Assembly (NCBI GenBank): GCA_047629355.1
Contig: JBLHWU010000068.1
Location: forward strand, 1-27,309
Direction: 5' to 3'
DNA length: 27,309 nucleotides
DNA from: CAYUNA01 sp047629355
Lineage (GTDB): Bacteria; Bacteroidota; Bacteroidia; Chitinophagales; Saprospiraceae
Each line of letters opens with the position of its first letter. The first letter of the stretch is position 1. The notes beneath the pieces are model-generated. The model saw only the letters and a program-made list of their open reading frames with translations, was not told where the DNA came from and searched no databases. Of this stretch, positions 1 to 7,436 are shown piece by piece. The position numbers were made by a program, and so were the translations under genes.

Positions 1-11
1 CTAACGTTAAG

Positions 12-55
12 TATAACAATCGTAATTCGCCTAAAGGCGATTATGATTTGTTATA
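12..55. repeat. Palindromic hairpin in the 5' exon of the group II intron
   Basis: Left arm TATAACAATCGTAATTCGCC and right arm GGCGATTATGATTTGTTATA pair almost completely around a TAAA loop. The stem ends 2-4 bases before the intron start. It could be a transcription terminator or part of a dispersed palindrome that serves as the intron target. The window begins just upstream, so any gene it follows is not visible. Confidence 0.6.
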
Positions 56-467
56 TAGTGTGTGTGCCCAGAATGGGCACCTTAATTCGTAGCGAAGCTA
101 CGAATAAATTTGGGAAAGATAAAGTCACCCAAACTCTGGAGGGTGCAAGTCCCTTATTGGCAAGTTGCCGACGCCAATTAGTAAGCCGCAAGGGCGTTAG
201 GGGTGACCCTTGGTCTGAAGTAAGCGGGACTACAAAAGTCGGAACAGACGAACAGAAATTACATAGGAGGCTAATTAAAGGGGGTAAGGTGGCACAACAT
301 ACCGAAGCTCGGAGGCAACGATTGAATAAACCTTTAGTTAGTAGATGTAGCTGGATTCGACGGAAAGAGGGTGTTCTTACCTGAATGAACGAATGGTGCG
401 GAGCAAAAAAGGTTTGGGAAACCTTTTTAATGGAGTGAACCGCGAGCGGGTGGGGTGGCAATAACAA

Positions 468-780
468 ATGAAGTTGGAGAAGTCAGCCGAAGTCATAGTA
501 CCGCGCCAAACCTGTGAAGAAAAGACTGACCAAGATGTCGACTTAAATCACAGAGAGGGTAAACGGGAAGGACTGAACATAGAACAGTTATTCCGCTCTA
601 TTTTACGACGCTACGTTAGAAGCCGACGGTGGATTTTAGCGTCCGCGAAATTTCCGAATGCTCATTTCAAAAATGGGTCAAAAGTCAATTGGCGCGAAAG
701 CATAAGACCATTGATAACTGAGCTATTGTTTGAAATGTACTACGGTTTGGAAAAGGATAAAAGCTGTCGTTGTTCTGTGA
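468..780 (+). pseudogene. Remnant of the intron-encoded maturase start
   Basis: An ATG in domain IV opens a frame beginning MKLEKSAEVIVPRQ, which resembles the N-terminal leader of group II intron maturases. The frame then has no reverse-transcriptase motifs (no YADD, no fingers-palm blocks) and runs straight through domains V and VI, ending at 902 outside the intron. Only the first few dozen codons look maturase-like. I read it as an internal deletion derivative rather than a functional small protein. The end given here is simply the base before domain V. Confidence 0.4.
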
Positions 781-861
781 ACCGCCGTGTACGAGAACCG
801 TACGCACGGTGGTGTGAGAGGGGTGCGGTGAGTCAATTTGGCTCACCGTTCCCTACTCGAT
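781..861 (+). other. Group II intron domains V and VI
   Basis: Domain V is the hairpin from ACCGCCGTGTACG to GTACGCACGGTGGT. Domain VI begins GAGAGGGG, has the inner stem GGTGAG/CTCACC, and ends CCCTACTCGAT with A855 unpaired as the expected branch point. The terminal AT fits the AY 3' splice consensus. These two domains are the most diagnostic part of the element. Confidence 0.85.
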
Positions 862-874
862 TGTATGCCGTTTT

Positions 875-1672
875 TTATTCCGATTTTTTTATTTCCTTTT
901 GAGTAATAATAGGTTTACCATTTAATGCCTGAACTAATGTTGATGTAGCAAGAAGTCCGTAAAATATAGAAATAACTATTGTTGCTTTTGTGTTTTTAAC
1001 AACATAGAACGAAAGCAATGGCAGTAACTGTAAAGCGTGCATTCCTATGAAGTGCGAGACTCTTAAATCGCCTACAGTTTTGCTCCAACCTATAATCCAC
1101 CAATTCGAATTATCATTGATTGCACCAACGCTATGACTCATCTGAGAACTCATTAAAGCTCCTTCAAATGAAAAAACAACAAAAATCAAGATTCCTAAAC
1201 GAATGCCCCAAACATAATGACTTGGTAAATTTGGAAAAGACTGAGTAAAAAAGAGGAAGCCAATATAAGCAGTATAGAGCGTAACCACTACGGCTGCCAA
1301 ACCCATTAACGAATATAATATTGAATAGAGTGATGTGTCAAAGTTGAAGTGTGATAATTGCCCTTTTGAGGCTTGAAAAGTAATATATACCAGTTCAAAA
1401 CCGAACAATATAATTACTGTCCAATTAAAAGGTGTCACATTAAAATCTGATAGATAATGACAGTACCAAGCCATCGTCCAAGAAAATAAGCCTATTGATA
1501 CTGCAAATTTGAAAGGCTTAAACCAAGCATTTACACCGTGAACCTGTGTCGATGTACTTTTGGTAAGAACAATACAAACTATTGAAAGAATTACGCATAA
1601 TAAACCAAAATAAAATAGGTGCTCGTTACGGATTTTCAATTCTTTAATGAAGCTGATAATTCCTTCAATCAT
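875..1672 (-). CDS. Multi-pass membrane protein of unknown function
   Basis: A 265-residue protein with about seven hydrophobic segments, starting with one near residues 20-38 (FGLLCVILSIVCIVL). Conserved-looking polar motifs sit near the C-terminus: LRVSHFIGMHALQ, then LVQALNGKP. I recognise the style of protein (inner-membrane, Bacteroidota, usually annotated hypothetical) but no function. It follows the next upstream gene by 11 bp in the same direction, so the two probably form one operon read divergently from the HxlR regulator gene. Its stop codon is only 13 bp from the 3' end of the group II intron, so intron insertion stopped just short of the gene. Start is ATG. Confidence 0.8.
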   Translation of the reverse strand: MIEGIISFIKELKIRNEHLFYFGLLCVILSIVCIVLTKSTSTQVHGVNAWFKPFKFAVSIGLFSWTMAWYCHYLSDFNVTPFNWTVIILFGFELVYITFQASKGQLSHFNFDTSLYSILYSLMGLAAVVVTLYTAYIGFLFFTQSFPNLPSHYVWGIRLGILIFVVFSFEGALMSSQMSHSVGAINDNSNWWIIGWSKTVGDLRVSHFIGMHALQLLPLLSFYVVKNTKATIVISIFYGLLATSTLVQALNGKPIITQKEIKKSE

Positions 1673-1683
1673 AGTTCAATTTT

Positions 1684-2376
1684 TTAGTCAATCTTATATT
1701 TCGGAACCAAATAATTCAAGCAATACAGCATTGCTCCATAAGTAAAAATGAGCGTAGGAATATTGGTATTAAAACCTAAATCGAACTCTGGTATGCCAAA
1801 CAGTTCTCTGAAAGAATGAGTAGCTATGAGTAGCATAAAAATAATGCCATAGGCGAATACTGATATAATGCTTATTTTGTTCTTTTTGGTACGTTTTATT
1901 CCCTTTTTAGATTCTTCTCTAAAGAAATACCAAATTGCTATAATACTGAATAAGGCTTCAATAACAATCGCTAAATAAGGGTTTGAGGCATATAAACCAA
2001 AACCTAACTCCATAGTTTCTGCACCAAATACGTGATGCATATGTCCAGAAAAGAAATCCAAAACAAAGTGAATGGACACCAAAGCCATACTTACCAATCC
2101 TATTTGTGTGCTTTTGAAAAGTAATTTGCCTAATGCAAAAGCCATGATAAGCCAAATAAATAGCGGAAGCAAATCATGACTATACACCATATCTACAACC
2201 ATATTGCTCAAGGAAGCATCAAATGCATCGCTTGGGTTGGTCGGCTCAAGTCCTAAATAATGGAAGACAAACCATAAGAAATCTTGCAATTGCGCGATAA
2301 TTAAAAAATATAGAAGCGTGCCTTTTGGAAATTTTTGCTTGGCTATTAATGCGGTAGTGAAGTGACCTGCTAGCAT
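1684..2376 (-). CDS. Membrane protein, possibly DUF457/YdjM-like
   Basis: A 230-residue protein with about six hydrophobic segments. The N-terminus MLAGHFTTALIAKQ, an internal YSHDLL, and IHFVLDFFSGHMHHV place His and Asp residues at membrane edges. This resembles the pattern in the DUF457/YdjM family of membrane-bound putative metal-dependent hydrolases. That similarity is by eye only. A basic loop (EESKKGIKRTKKNK) lies near residues 155-168. It is the first gene of a two-gene minus-strand unit with the 265-residue membrane protein, divergent from the HxlR regulator across 87 bp that carry a palindromic operator candidate. Likely regulation is therefore by that HxlR protein (inference). Start is ATG. 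Confidence 0.8.
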   Translation of the reverse strand: MLAGHFTTALIAKQKFPKGTLLYFLIIAQLQDFLWFVFHYLGLEPTNPSDAFDASLSNMVVDMVYSHDLLPLFIWLIMAFALGKLLFKSTQIGLVSMALVSIHFVLDFFSGHMHHVFGAETMELGFGLYASNPYLAIVIEALFSIIAIWYFFREESKKGIKRTKKNKISIISVFAYGIIFMLLIATHSFRELFGIPEFDLGFNTNIPTLIFTYGAMLYCLNYLVPKYKID

Positions 2377-2420
2377 GATTGTTGATTTATTTTTATATTT
2401 TTGCTATCGAATTGAAATCA

Positions 2421-2456
2421 AAAGTAATAATTACTTTCGTATTGATAGTAATAATT
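2421..2456. promoter_or_regulatory. Candidate HxlR operator in a divergent promoter
   Basis: A perfect palindrome AAAGTAATAATTACTTT (8-bp arms, central A) occupies 2421-2437. Its half-site AGTAATAATT recurs directly at 2447-2456, 24 bp further on. The TTACT...AGTAA pair spanning the gap also forms a second, spaced inverted repeat. The position between an HxlR-family gene and the divergent membrane genes fits autoregulation and control of the neighbours. Binding is inferred, not shown. Confidence 0.55.
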
Positions 2457-2463
2457 CGTAAAA

Positions 2464-2883
2464 ATGAAAAAAGAATTTCGTTCTGGTTGTCCAATTGCTT
2501 CAACATTAGACATTGTTGGCGATAAATGGTCTTTGTTAATTATCCGAGATATGCTAATTAAACACAAAAAGACGTTTAAAGAAATCTCTGATTCTGACGA
2601 AAAGATTGCTCCAAGTACTTTATCGGCAAGACTCAAATTGTTAGAATCTTATAAATTAATTACAAAGCATAAGCTTCCTGAAAACAAAAAAGAGAATATT
2701 TATTTATTGACAGAAAAAGGAACTCATTTAGCTCCCATCATTATTGAATTCACTTTGTGGGGCGATACCAATATGAGAGAATTTAACAAAATAGATGATA
2801 TTGAAGGTTTGAATTTAGATAAGTCTTATGTTATTCAATCTATTCAAGATAGTTATAATTCTATGTTGCTCAATTTCCGATAA
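2464..2883 (+). CDS. HxlR-family winged-helix transcriptional regulator
   Basis: A 139-residue DNA-binding protein. The N-terminal segment CPIASTLDIVGDKWSLLIIR is the family hallmark: the conserved Cys near residue 9, then the IGGKW-type helix. The recognition helix and wing follow (APSTLSARLKLLESYKLI, then ENIYLLTEKG). Characterised HxlR-type proteins bind palindromic sites as dimers, and some sense aldehydes, quinones or chlorine species through the N-terminal Cys. Here the ligand is unknown. The gene is divergent from two membrane-protein genes, and the spacer has a perfect 17-bp palindrome, so autoregulation and control of those genes is the natural hypothesis. The C-terminal 25 residues are less conserved. 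Start is ATG. Confidence 0.93.
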   Translation: MKKEFRSGCPIASTLDIVGDKWSLLIIRDMLIKHKKTFKEISDSDEKIAPSTLSARLKLLESYKLITKHKLPENKKENIYLLTEKGTHLAPIIIEFTLWGDTNMREFNKIDDIEGLNLDKSYVIQSIQDSYNSMLLNFR

Positions 2884-2910
2884 TGTTGCTCTCAAATGGC
2901 ATACAATATT

Positions 2911-3012
2911 AAGGTATCCCTACGCCATTTTGCGCGAACGCCCCCAAAAGATTCCATGCCGCAGGCACGGAACCTTTTGGGGGCGGGAGTGAAAAACGGC
3001 GTAAGGATGTTA
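2911..3012. repeat. Long imperfect inverted repeat downstream of the HxlR gene
   Basis: The outer arms carry TACGCC and GGCGTA with further pairing on both sides. The inner arms CGCCCCCAAAAG (2939-2950) and CTTTTGGGGGCG (2974-2985) are perfect. The loop carries a small GCC-GCA-GGC hairpin. It may act as a terminator for the HxlR gene or be a dispersed palindromic element. The rest of 2884-3777 holds only weak small ORFs, a pentamer repeat and a terminator. Confidence 0.7.
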
Positions 3013-3271
3013 GTTGAACCATCTCTTTTCCACAGGGAATAGCTCCAACTCCCCATAAAATTACATTTTTTTTCCTATCAAAAAACATCATTTTCAAACC
3101 TGCACCATCCTTTTCAAGGACAAAATAAGCGGAATTTTTCACACAACAAAATACGAACGAAAAAACAACTAAAAAAAGACCGTCATTGCCACATAAAAAA
3201 ATCTGTTTCATCATTGCCGCATGTACGAGCTTACTTTGCTTTTCCGTCTTTTCTTTTTTTTGCTTTTCCTT

Positions 3272-3412
3272 TTATTTGTCAGCGACATTCGAGACCATCT
3301 TGCGCGCTGCTGCTTCAGAAAAACCCTCTGCATATTTTCCTGACTCCAACCATGTTTGTAAAAGTTTCCTCAATTCTTCGCCCCGGGCATCACGCTCACG
3401 GAGGTTTGTCAT
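3272..3412 (-). CDS. Possible small protein, 46 residues, unknown
   Basis: An ATG-started frame reading MTNLRERDARGEELRKLL and then a mixed, amphipathic sequence ending AARKMVSNVADK. Composition is strongly charged and protein-like (Glu, Arg, Ala, Leu), unlike the low-complexity shadow frames around it. Its ATG overlaps by ATGA the stop of another frame that ends IENLLTLIE, the usual sign of translational coupling. It could be a free small protein, the tail of a decayed longer gene, or chance. No family recognised. Confidence 0.4.
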   Translation of the reverse strand: MTNLRERDARGEELRKLLQTWLESGKYAEGFSEAAARKMVSNVADK

Positions 3413-3554
3413 TCAATTAAGGTCAAAAGATTTTCGATACCGATACTCCTTTCCTTTCCTTTCCTTTCCTATCGAGCACGGTGCATTCAATGAAGCTGCG
3501 AGACAACCTCTTATAGATAGGTATTTCAGGAACAGACAGAATTTTTTTTCTCAT
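3409..3554 (-). pseudogene. Possible small gene split by a pentanucleotide repeat
   Basis: From an ATG at 3554 the frame reads MRKKILSVPEIPIYKRLS and continues to TVLDRKGKERKG inside the GGAAA tract, then stops at 3423. After the tract a different frame reads SIGIENLLTLIE and stops at 3409, overlapping the next ATG. Deleting one 5-bp unit would join the two parts. The upstream frame is also open back to about 3636 without a start codon. It may be a contingency-type gene in the OFF state or a relic. The same arithmetic applies at the larger gene near 25800. Confidence 0.35.
3447..3470. repeat. Pentanucleotide tandem repeat, TCCTT x 4.8
   Basis: A perfect 24-bp run of 5-bp units (AAGGA on the minus strand). 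A second tract of the same pentamer, 30 bp long, lies at 25779-25808. Unit length 5 is not a multiple of 3, so copy-number change shifts any reading frame across it. Confidence 0.9.
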
Positions 3555-3640
3555 TGTTTGAATTTCACGGTTCTGTGCCAACTTTTTGCCAATCGCGCCG
3601 TGAGGACAATGCGTAAGTGATTGAAAAATAACGAGTTAAA

Positions 3641-3673
3641 TTAAAAAGAAGGCATTCACTGGTGATGAATGCC
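3641..3673 (-). terminator. Rho-independent terminator of the SulP gene
   Basis: Read on the minus strand, stem GGCATTCA/TGAATGCC (8 perfect pairs, 7-base loop) is followed by TTCTTTTTAA. It lies about 105 bp beyond the SulP stop codon. Confidence 0.65.
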
Positions 3674-3777
3674 CCCGAAATCTAGACTTTATAAACGTAA
3701 ATCTTATGGTTTTAAAAAAGGAACAAACAAATGTATGAAGAAATGTTCATAAATAAAAGTGTTCATTTAAAATTTGC

Positions 3778-5559
3778 TTAATTGCCTCTTATTTTACTAA
3801 AAAACCGTCGGATTTTGCTTATTTGTTTCTTGTTGGCCTGCACCGCTGTTTCGTGCCAATTGGTCTCTTCGTTGGCTCTTTCTTTAGCATAATATTTCAT
3901 TGCATGGTCAACGTACATAAACTGTCGTTGCTCACCAATTAGGTCGCTAAATTCTGCTTCCATCAACAAATCCCGCACTGGTCCGATTGCACCACTTAGG
4001 TAAAATTCGATGTTTTGCTCTTGCAATTCTTCAATTAATTCGGTAACTGCATGCAGTCCGCTCGAATCAATTTCATGAAAGGAACTGGCATCTAAAAGCA
4101 CCATTTTTAAGGATTTATCCCGCCGCCGCACTTCTCGTCTTATCGCACTTTTAAAATAATCAGCATTGCCAAAATACAGCGAAGCATCCATTCTAATAAT
4201 TAAAATCCCTTCCGTTTCGGTCGCTTTCGGAAACCGCTGAATGTTGCGATAAGCGGGTGTACCTGGAATATTCCCCAAAATGGCAATGTGCGGTTGGGTT
4301 GTTCGATAAATGACTAAAAAAATGGATAAAATAACGCCCACCAGAATACCATATTCAATACCAAAAATAAGGGTCACAAAAAACGTGGTCATCATCATGG
4401 AGAAATCCTGCCGATGAATTTTCCAGAGGTGTTTGGCTTCTTTAAAATCAAATAAACCAATGATGGCAACGAAGATAATTGCCGCTAAAACGGACTTTGG
4501 TAAGTAGAAAAACAAGTGGGTAAAAAACAATAAAGTCAAACCAATTAATAAAGCAGTAATGATAGACGACAAGGCCGTTTTACCACCTGCAAAACTATTA
4601 ATCGCTGAGCGCGAAAAACTCCCTGAAGTTGGTAAAGCTTGAAAGAGTGCTCCCCCAATTTTTGACCAACCAATCGCCTTCAACTCTTGATTGGGATAGA
4701 CGATGTAGTCCCGGTGTTTGCTTTCCAATGCTTTGGCAATACTGATGCACTCGACCACACCCATGATAGAAACGGTTAGCACTGTCGGCAACACCAACTT
4801 AATACTATCATAATCAAAAACGGGCAGTCCAAATGCAGGTAATCCCTCCGGCACATGACCAATAATTGCAACACCCAAAAAGTGTAAATTCAACCAATAA
4901 GATACCAGAATGCCTAAGACAACGACTAACAAATACCTCGGAAATTTCGGTTTCCATTTTTTAAAAACCTGAATAATGACAATCGAAATGACGCCAAGAA
5001 TCAACGTCGGAACATTCGTTAATTCCAAATTCCAAAAGACATATTCAAGCGTTTCGTAACTGTGTTCATAGCGCGGAATATCAATGCCTAACAAGTGCTT
5101 TAATTGAGAAACACTAATAATTATAGCTGCCGCTGACGTAAAACCCGCCAAGACAGGATGCGATAAAAAATTGACAAAAAAGCCTAATTTTAAATAGCCC
5201 ATCAATACATGCACCATGCCAATCAATAAGCCAGTCAAAATCACCAATTCAATATATCGGTCACTCATTTCCTCTACTCCGTCAAGACGACTTATGCCCG
5301 CCCAGACCAGCAATGCAGACAATGCCACGGGCCCAACCGACAAGTGCCGTGACGTTCCAAGAACTGCATATAAAATCAATGGAATTAACCCCGCATACAA
5401 TCCATAAATCGGCGGCATTCCTGCCAATAACGCATAAGCCATTCCTTGCGGCACGAGCATAATCGCGACGGTCAAACCTGCGGATAAATCAGATTTTAGG
5501 TAGGCTTTTTTGTAGTTAGGTAGCCATTCTAAGATGGGGATGTGCCTTTTCCAATTCAT
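3778..5559 (-). CDS. SulP-family anion transporter with C-terminal STAS domain
   Basis: An integral membrane transporter of the SLC26/SulP family, whose members carry sulfate, bicarbonate or other anions. The N-terminal signature is present: LSAGLTVAIMLVPQGMAYAL, PIYGLYAGLIP, GTSRHLSVGP. A dozen or so hydrophobic segments fill the first 400 residues. The last 150 form a STAS domain containing LLDASSFHEIDSSGLHAV. I chose the ATG giving MNWKRHIPILEWLP (593 residues), because this matches the family's usual start. A further in-frame ATG at 5586 lies inside a partial copy of the flanking MITE end. The next gene is an MBL-rhodanese sulfur enzyme read in the same direction, so sulfate or sulfite is a reasonable substrate guess, but bicarbonate cannot be excluded. 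Confidence 0.93.
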   Translation of the reverse strand: MNWKRHIPILEWLPNYKKAYLKSDLSAGLTVAIMLVPQGMAYALLAGMPPIYGLYAGLIPLILYAVLGTSRHLSVGPVALSALLVWAGISRLDGVEEMSDRYIELVILTGLLIGMVHVLMGYLKLGFFVNFLSHPVLAGFTSAAAIIISVSQLKHLLGIDIPRYEHSYETLEYVFWNLELTNVPTLILGVISIVIIQVFKKWKPKFPRYLLVVVLGILVSYWLNLHFLGVAIIGHVPEGLPAFGLPVFDYDSIKLVLPTVLTVSIMGVVECISIAKALESKHRDYIVYPNQELKAIGWSKIGGALFQALPTSGSFSRSAINSFAGGKTALSSIITALLIGLTLLFFTHLFFYLPKSVLAAIIFVAIIGLFDFKEAKHLWKIHRQDFSMMMTTFFVTLIFGIEYGILVGVILSIFLVIYRTTQPHIAILGNIPGTPAYRNIQRFPKATETEGILIIRMDASLYFGNADYFKSAIRREVRRRDKSLKMVLLDASSFHEIDSSGLHAVTELIEELQEQNIEFYLSGAIGPVRDLLMEAEFSDLIGEQRQFMYVDHAMKYYAKERANEETNWHETAVQANKKQISKIRRFFSKIRGN

Positions 5560-5598
5560 GTACTTTCGTTTGCGTGTTTTTGTCATTCCGTTCGAAGA

Positions 5599-5801
5599 CC
5601 TTTTGTCATTCCGACCGAAATGGAGGAATCTTACAGAGCAAAAAACATTATTTAAATACTCAAAATTAAAACAATACTATTTAATATTAAAATTAAATAC
5701 ACATTTTATTTTAAATGTGTATTTCACTAAACTTTTACATTTTAAAACAAAAACATAACTATTGCTTAAGATTCCTCCACTTCGGTCGGAATGACAAAAG
5801 G
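5599..5801. mobile_element. MITE-like element with 35-bp terminal inverted repeats
   Basis: The ends CCTTTTGTCATTCCGACCGA... (5599-5633) and its complement (5767-5801) match at 34 of 35 positions. The 133-bp interior is very AT-rich and has no ORF. It contains a perfect 12-bp palindrome AAATACACATTT/AAATGTGTATTT at 5695-5724. A partial extra copy of the end (TTTTGTCATTCCG) lies outside at 5579-5590. No clear target duplication is visible. It inserts between the MBL-rhodanese gene and the SulP gene, 1 bp after the former's stop codon. Confidence 0.75.
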
Positions 5802-5802
5802 A

Positions 5803-7215
5803 CTACGCCAACGTACTCGGACACACAAACGCTGTCACCGGTACCTCCGTCTCTTCCGCAATCGTCGCATATTCATCTTGCACATTTATTAATTTACCAA
5901 ATCCTCTCGCCTTCAAAATCGAACTGGCAACCGTCGAGCGATAACCACTTAGGCAATGCAAGTAATATTCCTTATTTCCATCAATCTCCGTCATGTGCGA
6001 GTTGATAAAATCAAGTGGGAAATTCTGCGCGATTTTGATGTGTTCTGCTTGATATTCATTAGGCTTTCTAACATCTAACACGTTTAATTTTTCATTATAA
6101 CGAGCAGCAAATTCGGTCGCGTCAATTGTTTCTAAGCTATCCACTTCCTTCCCCGCAATTTTCCACGAATCAAAACTTCCTTTCAAATAGCCAATCGAAT
6201 TGTCAAAGCCAACCCGTGCTAATCTTTTGATGGTTTCTTTGGCTTTCCGTGGTGGCGCAACAATTAAAATTTGCTGTTTTAAATCAGAAATCAGCGCACC
6301 AACCCAAGGCGCAAAACTACCGTTCAGTCCAATAAAAATAGAATTGGGAATGAATCCTTTTACAAAATCTTCCTTCGCTCGTACATCCAAAATTAAGGCA
6401 TCGGTGACATTTGCAGCTGCTTCAAATTCATCTGGAGTCATTGCCGTTGCCCCTCGTTTCATGATATTATCGAAACTTTCGTAGCCCATTTTATTGAGCT
6501 TTGCATTTTTAGAAAAATATTGAGGCGGTGCCATTAAGCCATGCGTTACTTCTTTGATAAATTCATCGCGCGTCATGTCGGCACGAAGGGCATAGTTCGT
6601 CGCTTTTTGGTTACCGAGCGTATCCCAAGTTTCGCTACTCATATTTTTGCCGCAAGCCGAACCTGCACCGTGCGCGGGATAAACAATCAAATCATCAGGC
6701 AAGGTCATAATCTTCGCACGCAAACTGTCAAATAACCAGCCTGCCAAATCTTCTTGCGTTAAATTGGTTGCTTTTTGAGCCAAATCTGGTCGCCCAACAT
6801 CGCCGATAAATAAGGTATCTCCAGTGAATAGCGCATGTTCTTTACCGTTTTCATCCAACAGTAAATAGCAAGTACTTTCGGGCGTATGTCCAGGGGTATG
6901 AAGAACGCGAATGGTTACGTTTCCTAGTTTAAATTCTTGTCCGTCAGTTGCCGTATGCTTTTCGTAAGCAGTTTCTGCTTTTGGCCCGTAGACGATAGAA
7001 GCCCCTGTTTTCTTTGCCAAATCTATATGTCCAGAAACAAAATCAGCGTGAAAATGCGTTTCAAAAATATATTTAATCGTCGCACCGTCTGCCTCTGCTC
7101 GTTCTAAATAGGGACGCGATTCCCTCAAAGGGTCAATAATCGCAGCTTCACCGTTGCTTTCAATATAATATGCGCCTTGTGCCAAGCATCCAGTATAAAT
7201 TTGCTCGATTTTCAT
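5803..7215 (-). CDS. MBL-fold hydrolase fused to two rhodanese domains (persulfide dioxygenase-like)
   Basis: A 470-residue cytosolic protein. Residues 1-230 are a metallo-beta-lactamase fold with metal ligands in THFHADFVSGH (H54, H56, D58, H63), HTPGH (H110), TGD (D133) and PAHGAG (H182). This ETHE1/CstB-like group oxidises glutathione or coenzyme A persulfides. The first rhodanese domain (about 258-350) lacks the catalytic Cys, having VAPPRKA at the loop. The second (about 365-460) has an intact active-site loop CLSGYRS with C421. So one rhodanese is probably structural and one catalytic, as in many members of this fusion family. It precedes the SulP transporter on the same strand across a MITE, suggesting linked sulfur handling. 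Start is ATG. No promoter was recognised in 7216-7300. Confidence 0.93.
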   Translation of the reverse strand: MKIEQIYTGCLAQGAYYIESNGEAAIIDPLRESRPYLERAEADGATIKYIFETHFHADFVSGHIDLAKKTGASIVYGPKAETAYEKHTATDGQEFKLGNVTIRVLHTPGHTPESTCYLLLDENGKEHALFTGDTLFIGDVGRPDLAQKATNLTQEDLAGWLFDSLRAKIMTLPDDLIVYPAHGAGSACGKNMSSETWDTLGNQKATNYALRADMTRDEFIKEVTHGLMAPPQYFSKNAKLNKMGYESFDNIMKRGATAMTPDEFEAAANVTDALILDVRAKEDFVKGFIPNSIFIGLNGSFAPWVGALISDLKQQILIVAPPRKAKETIKRLARVGFDNSIGYLKGSFDSWKIAGKEVDSLETIDATEFAARYNEKLNVLDVRKPNEYQAEHIKIAQNFPLDFINSHMTEIDGNKEYYLHCLSGYRSTVASSILKARGFGKLINVQDEYATIAEETEVPVTAFVCPSTLA

Positions 7216-7357
7216 AATTAATTTTTTATACGTTTAGATTCTTGAATCCTATAAACTTGAAATCACCAATTTAGGAATACTAAATGTGGGAATTCCAAAC
7301 GTCTATTTCCAATTTCACCGCAACATATGAATAAATGTTCATGTTTTCAAGTAAACA

Positions 7358-7389
7358 TTTCTCATCCATTCTTTGTTTTCTTACCTTTG
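7358..7389 (+). promoter_or_regulatory. Bacteroidota-type promoter for the DUF983 gene
   Basis: A -7 element TACCTTTG (7382-7389) matches TAnnTTTG, with TTTC 20 bp upstream as a weak -33 element. The DUF983 start codon is 48 bp downstream. Confidence 0.55.
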
Positions 7390-7436
7390 TAGAAACTTGT
7401 TAAGTAACAACAGATTTTTTTACTAAAATTTAACCA

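Larger units (their letters stand above)
60..861 (+). mobile_element. Group II intron, short, without an intact reverse transcriptase
   Basis: The 5' end reads GTGTGCCCAG, matching the GUGYG consensus; a GTGTG at 58 is an equally possible first base. It is followed by a stem GTGCCC/GGGCAC and domain I features such as GGTGCAAGTCCC near 142. The 3' end has a domain V hairpin (781-813) and a domain VI with a bulged A at 855, seven bases from the end, closing in CTCGAT. Total length is about 0.8 kb. Mobile bacterial group II introns are usually 2-3 kb because domain IV encodes a maturase; here domain IV holds only a maturase-like N-terminus. Splicing could persist with a maturase supplied in trans, but own mobility is unlikely. 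The intron lies in intergenic sequence after a hairpin, 13 bp from the stop codon of the convergent membrane-protein gene. Class assignment is uncertain. Confidence 0.85.

Noticed and set aside
43..467. ORFs on both strands across the first 470 bases
   Set aside because: They lie within the structured domain I-III region of the group II intron and have no protein-like family features.
781..902. Continuation of the intron ORF to 902
   Set aside because: This stretch is domain V, domain VI and 3' exon; the coding appearance is accidental.
2909..3214. 101-codon minus-strand frame
   Set aside because: Its second half translates a long inverted repeat, and no family or upstream promoter is seen; a short hydrophobic start alone is not enough.
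3447..3470. CRISPR-like repeat
   Set aside because: The tract is a simple pentamer microsatellite without spacers.
3186..3620. 144-codon plus-strand frame
   Set aside because: Phe/Ser-rich, low-complexity translation of T-rich sequence and of the pentamer repeat; the minus-strand small ORFs fit better.
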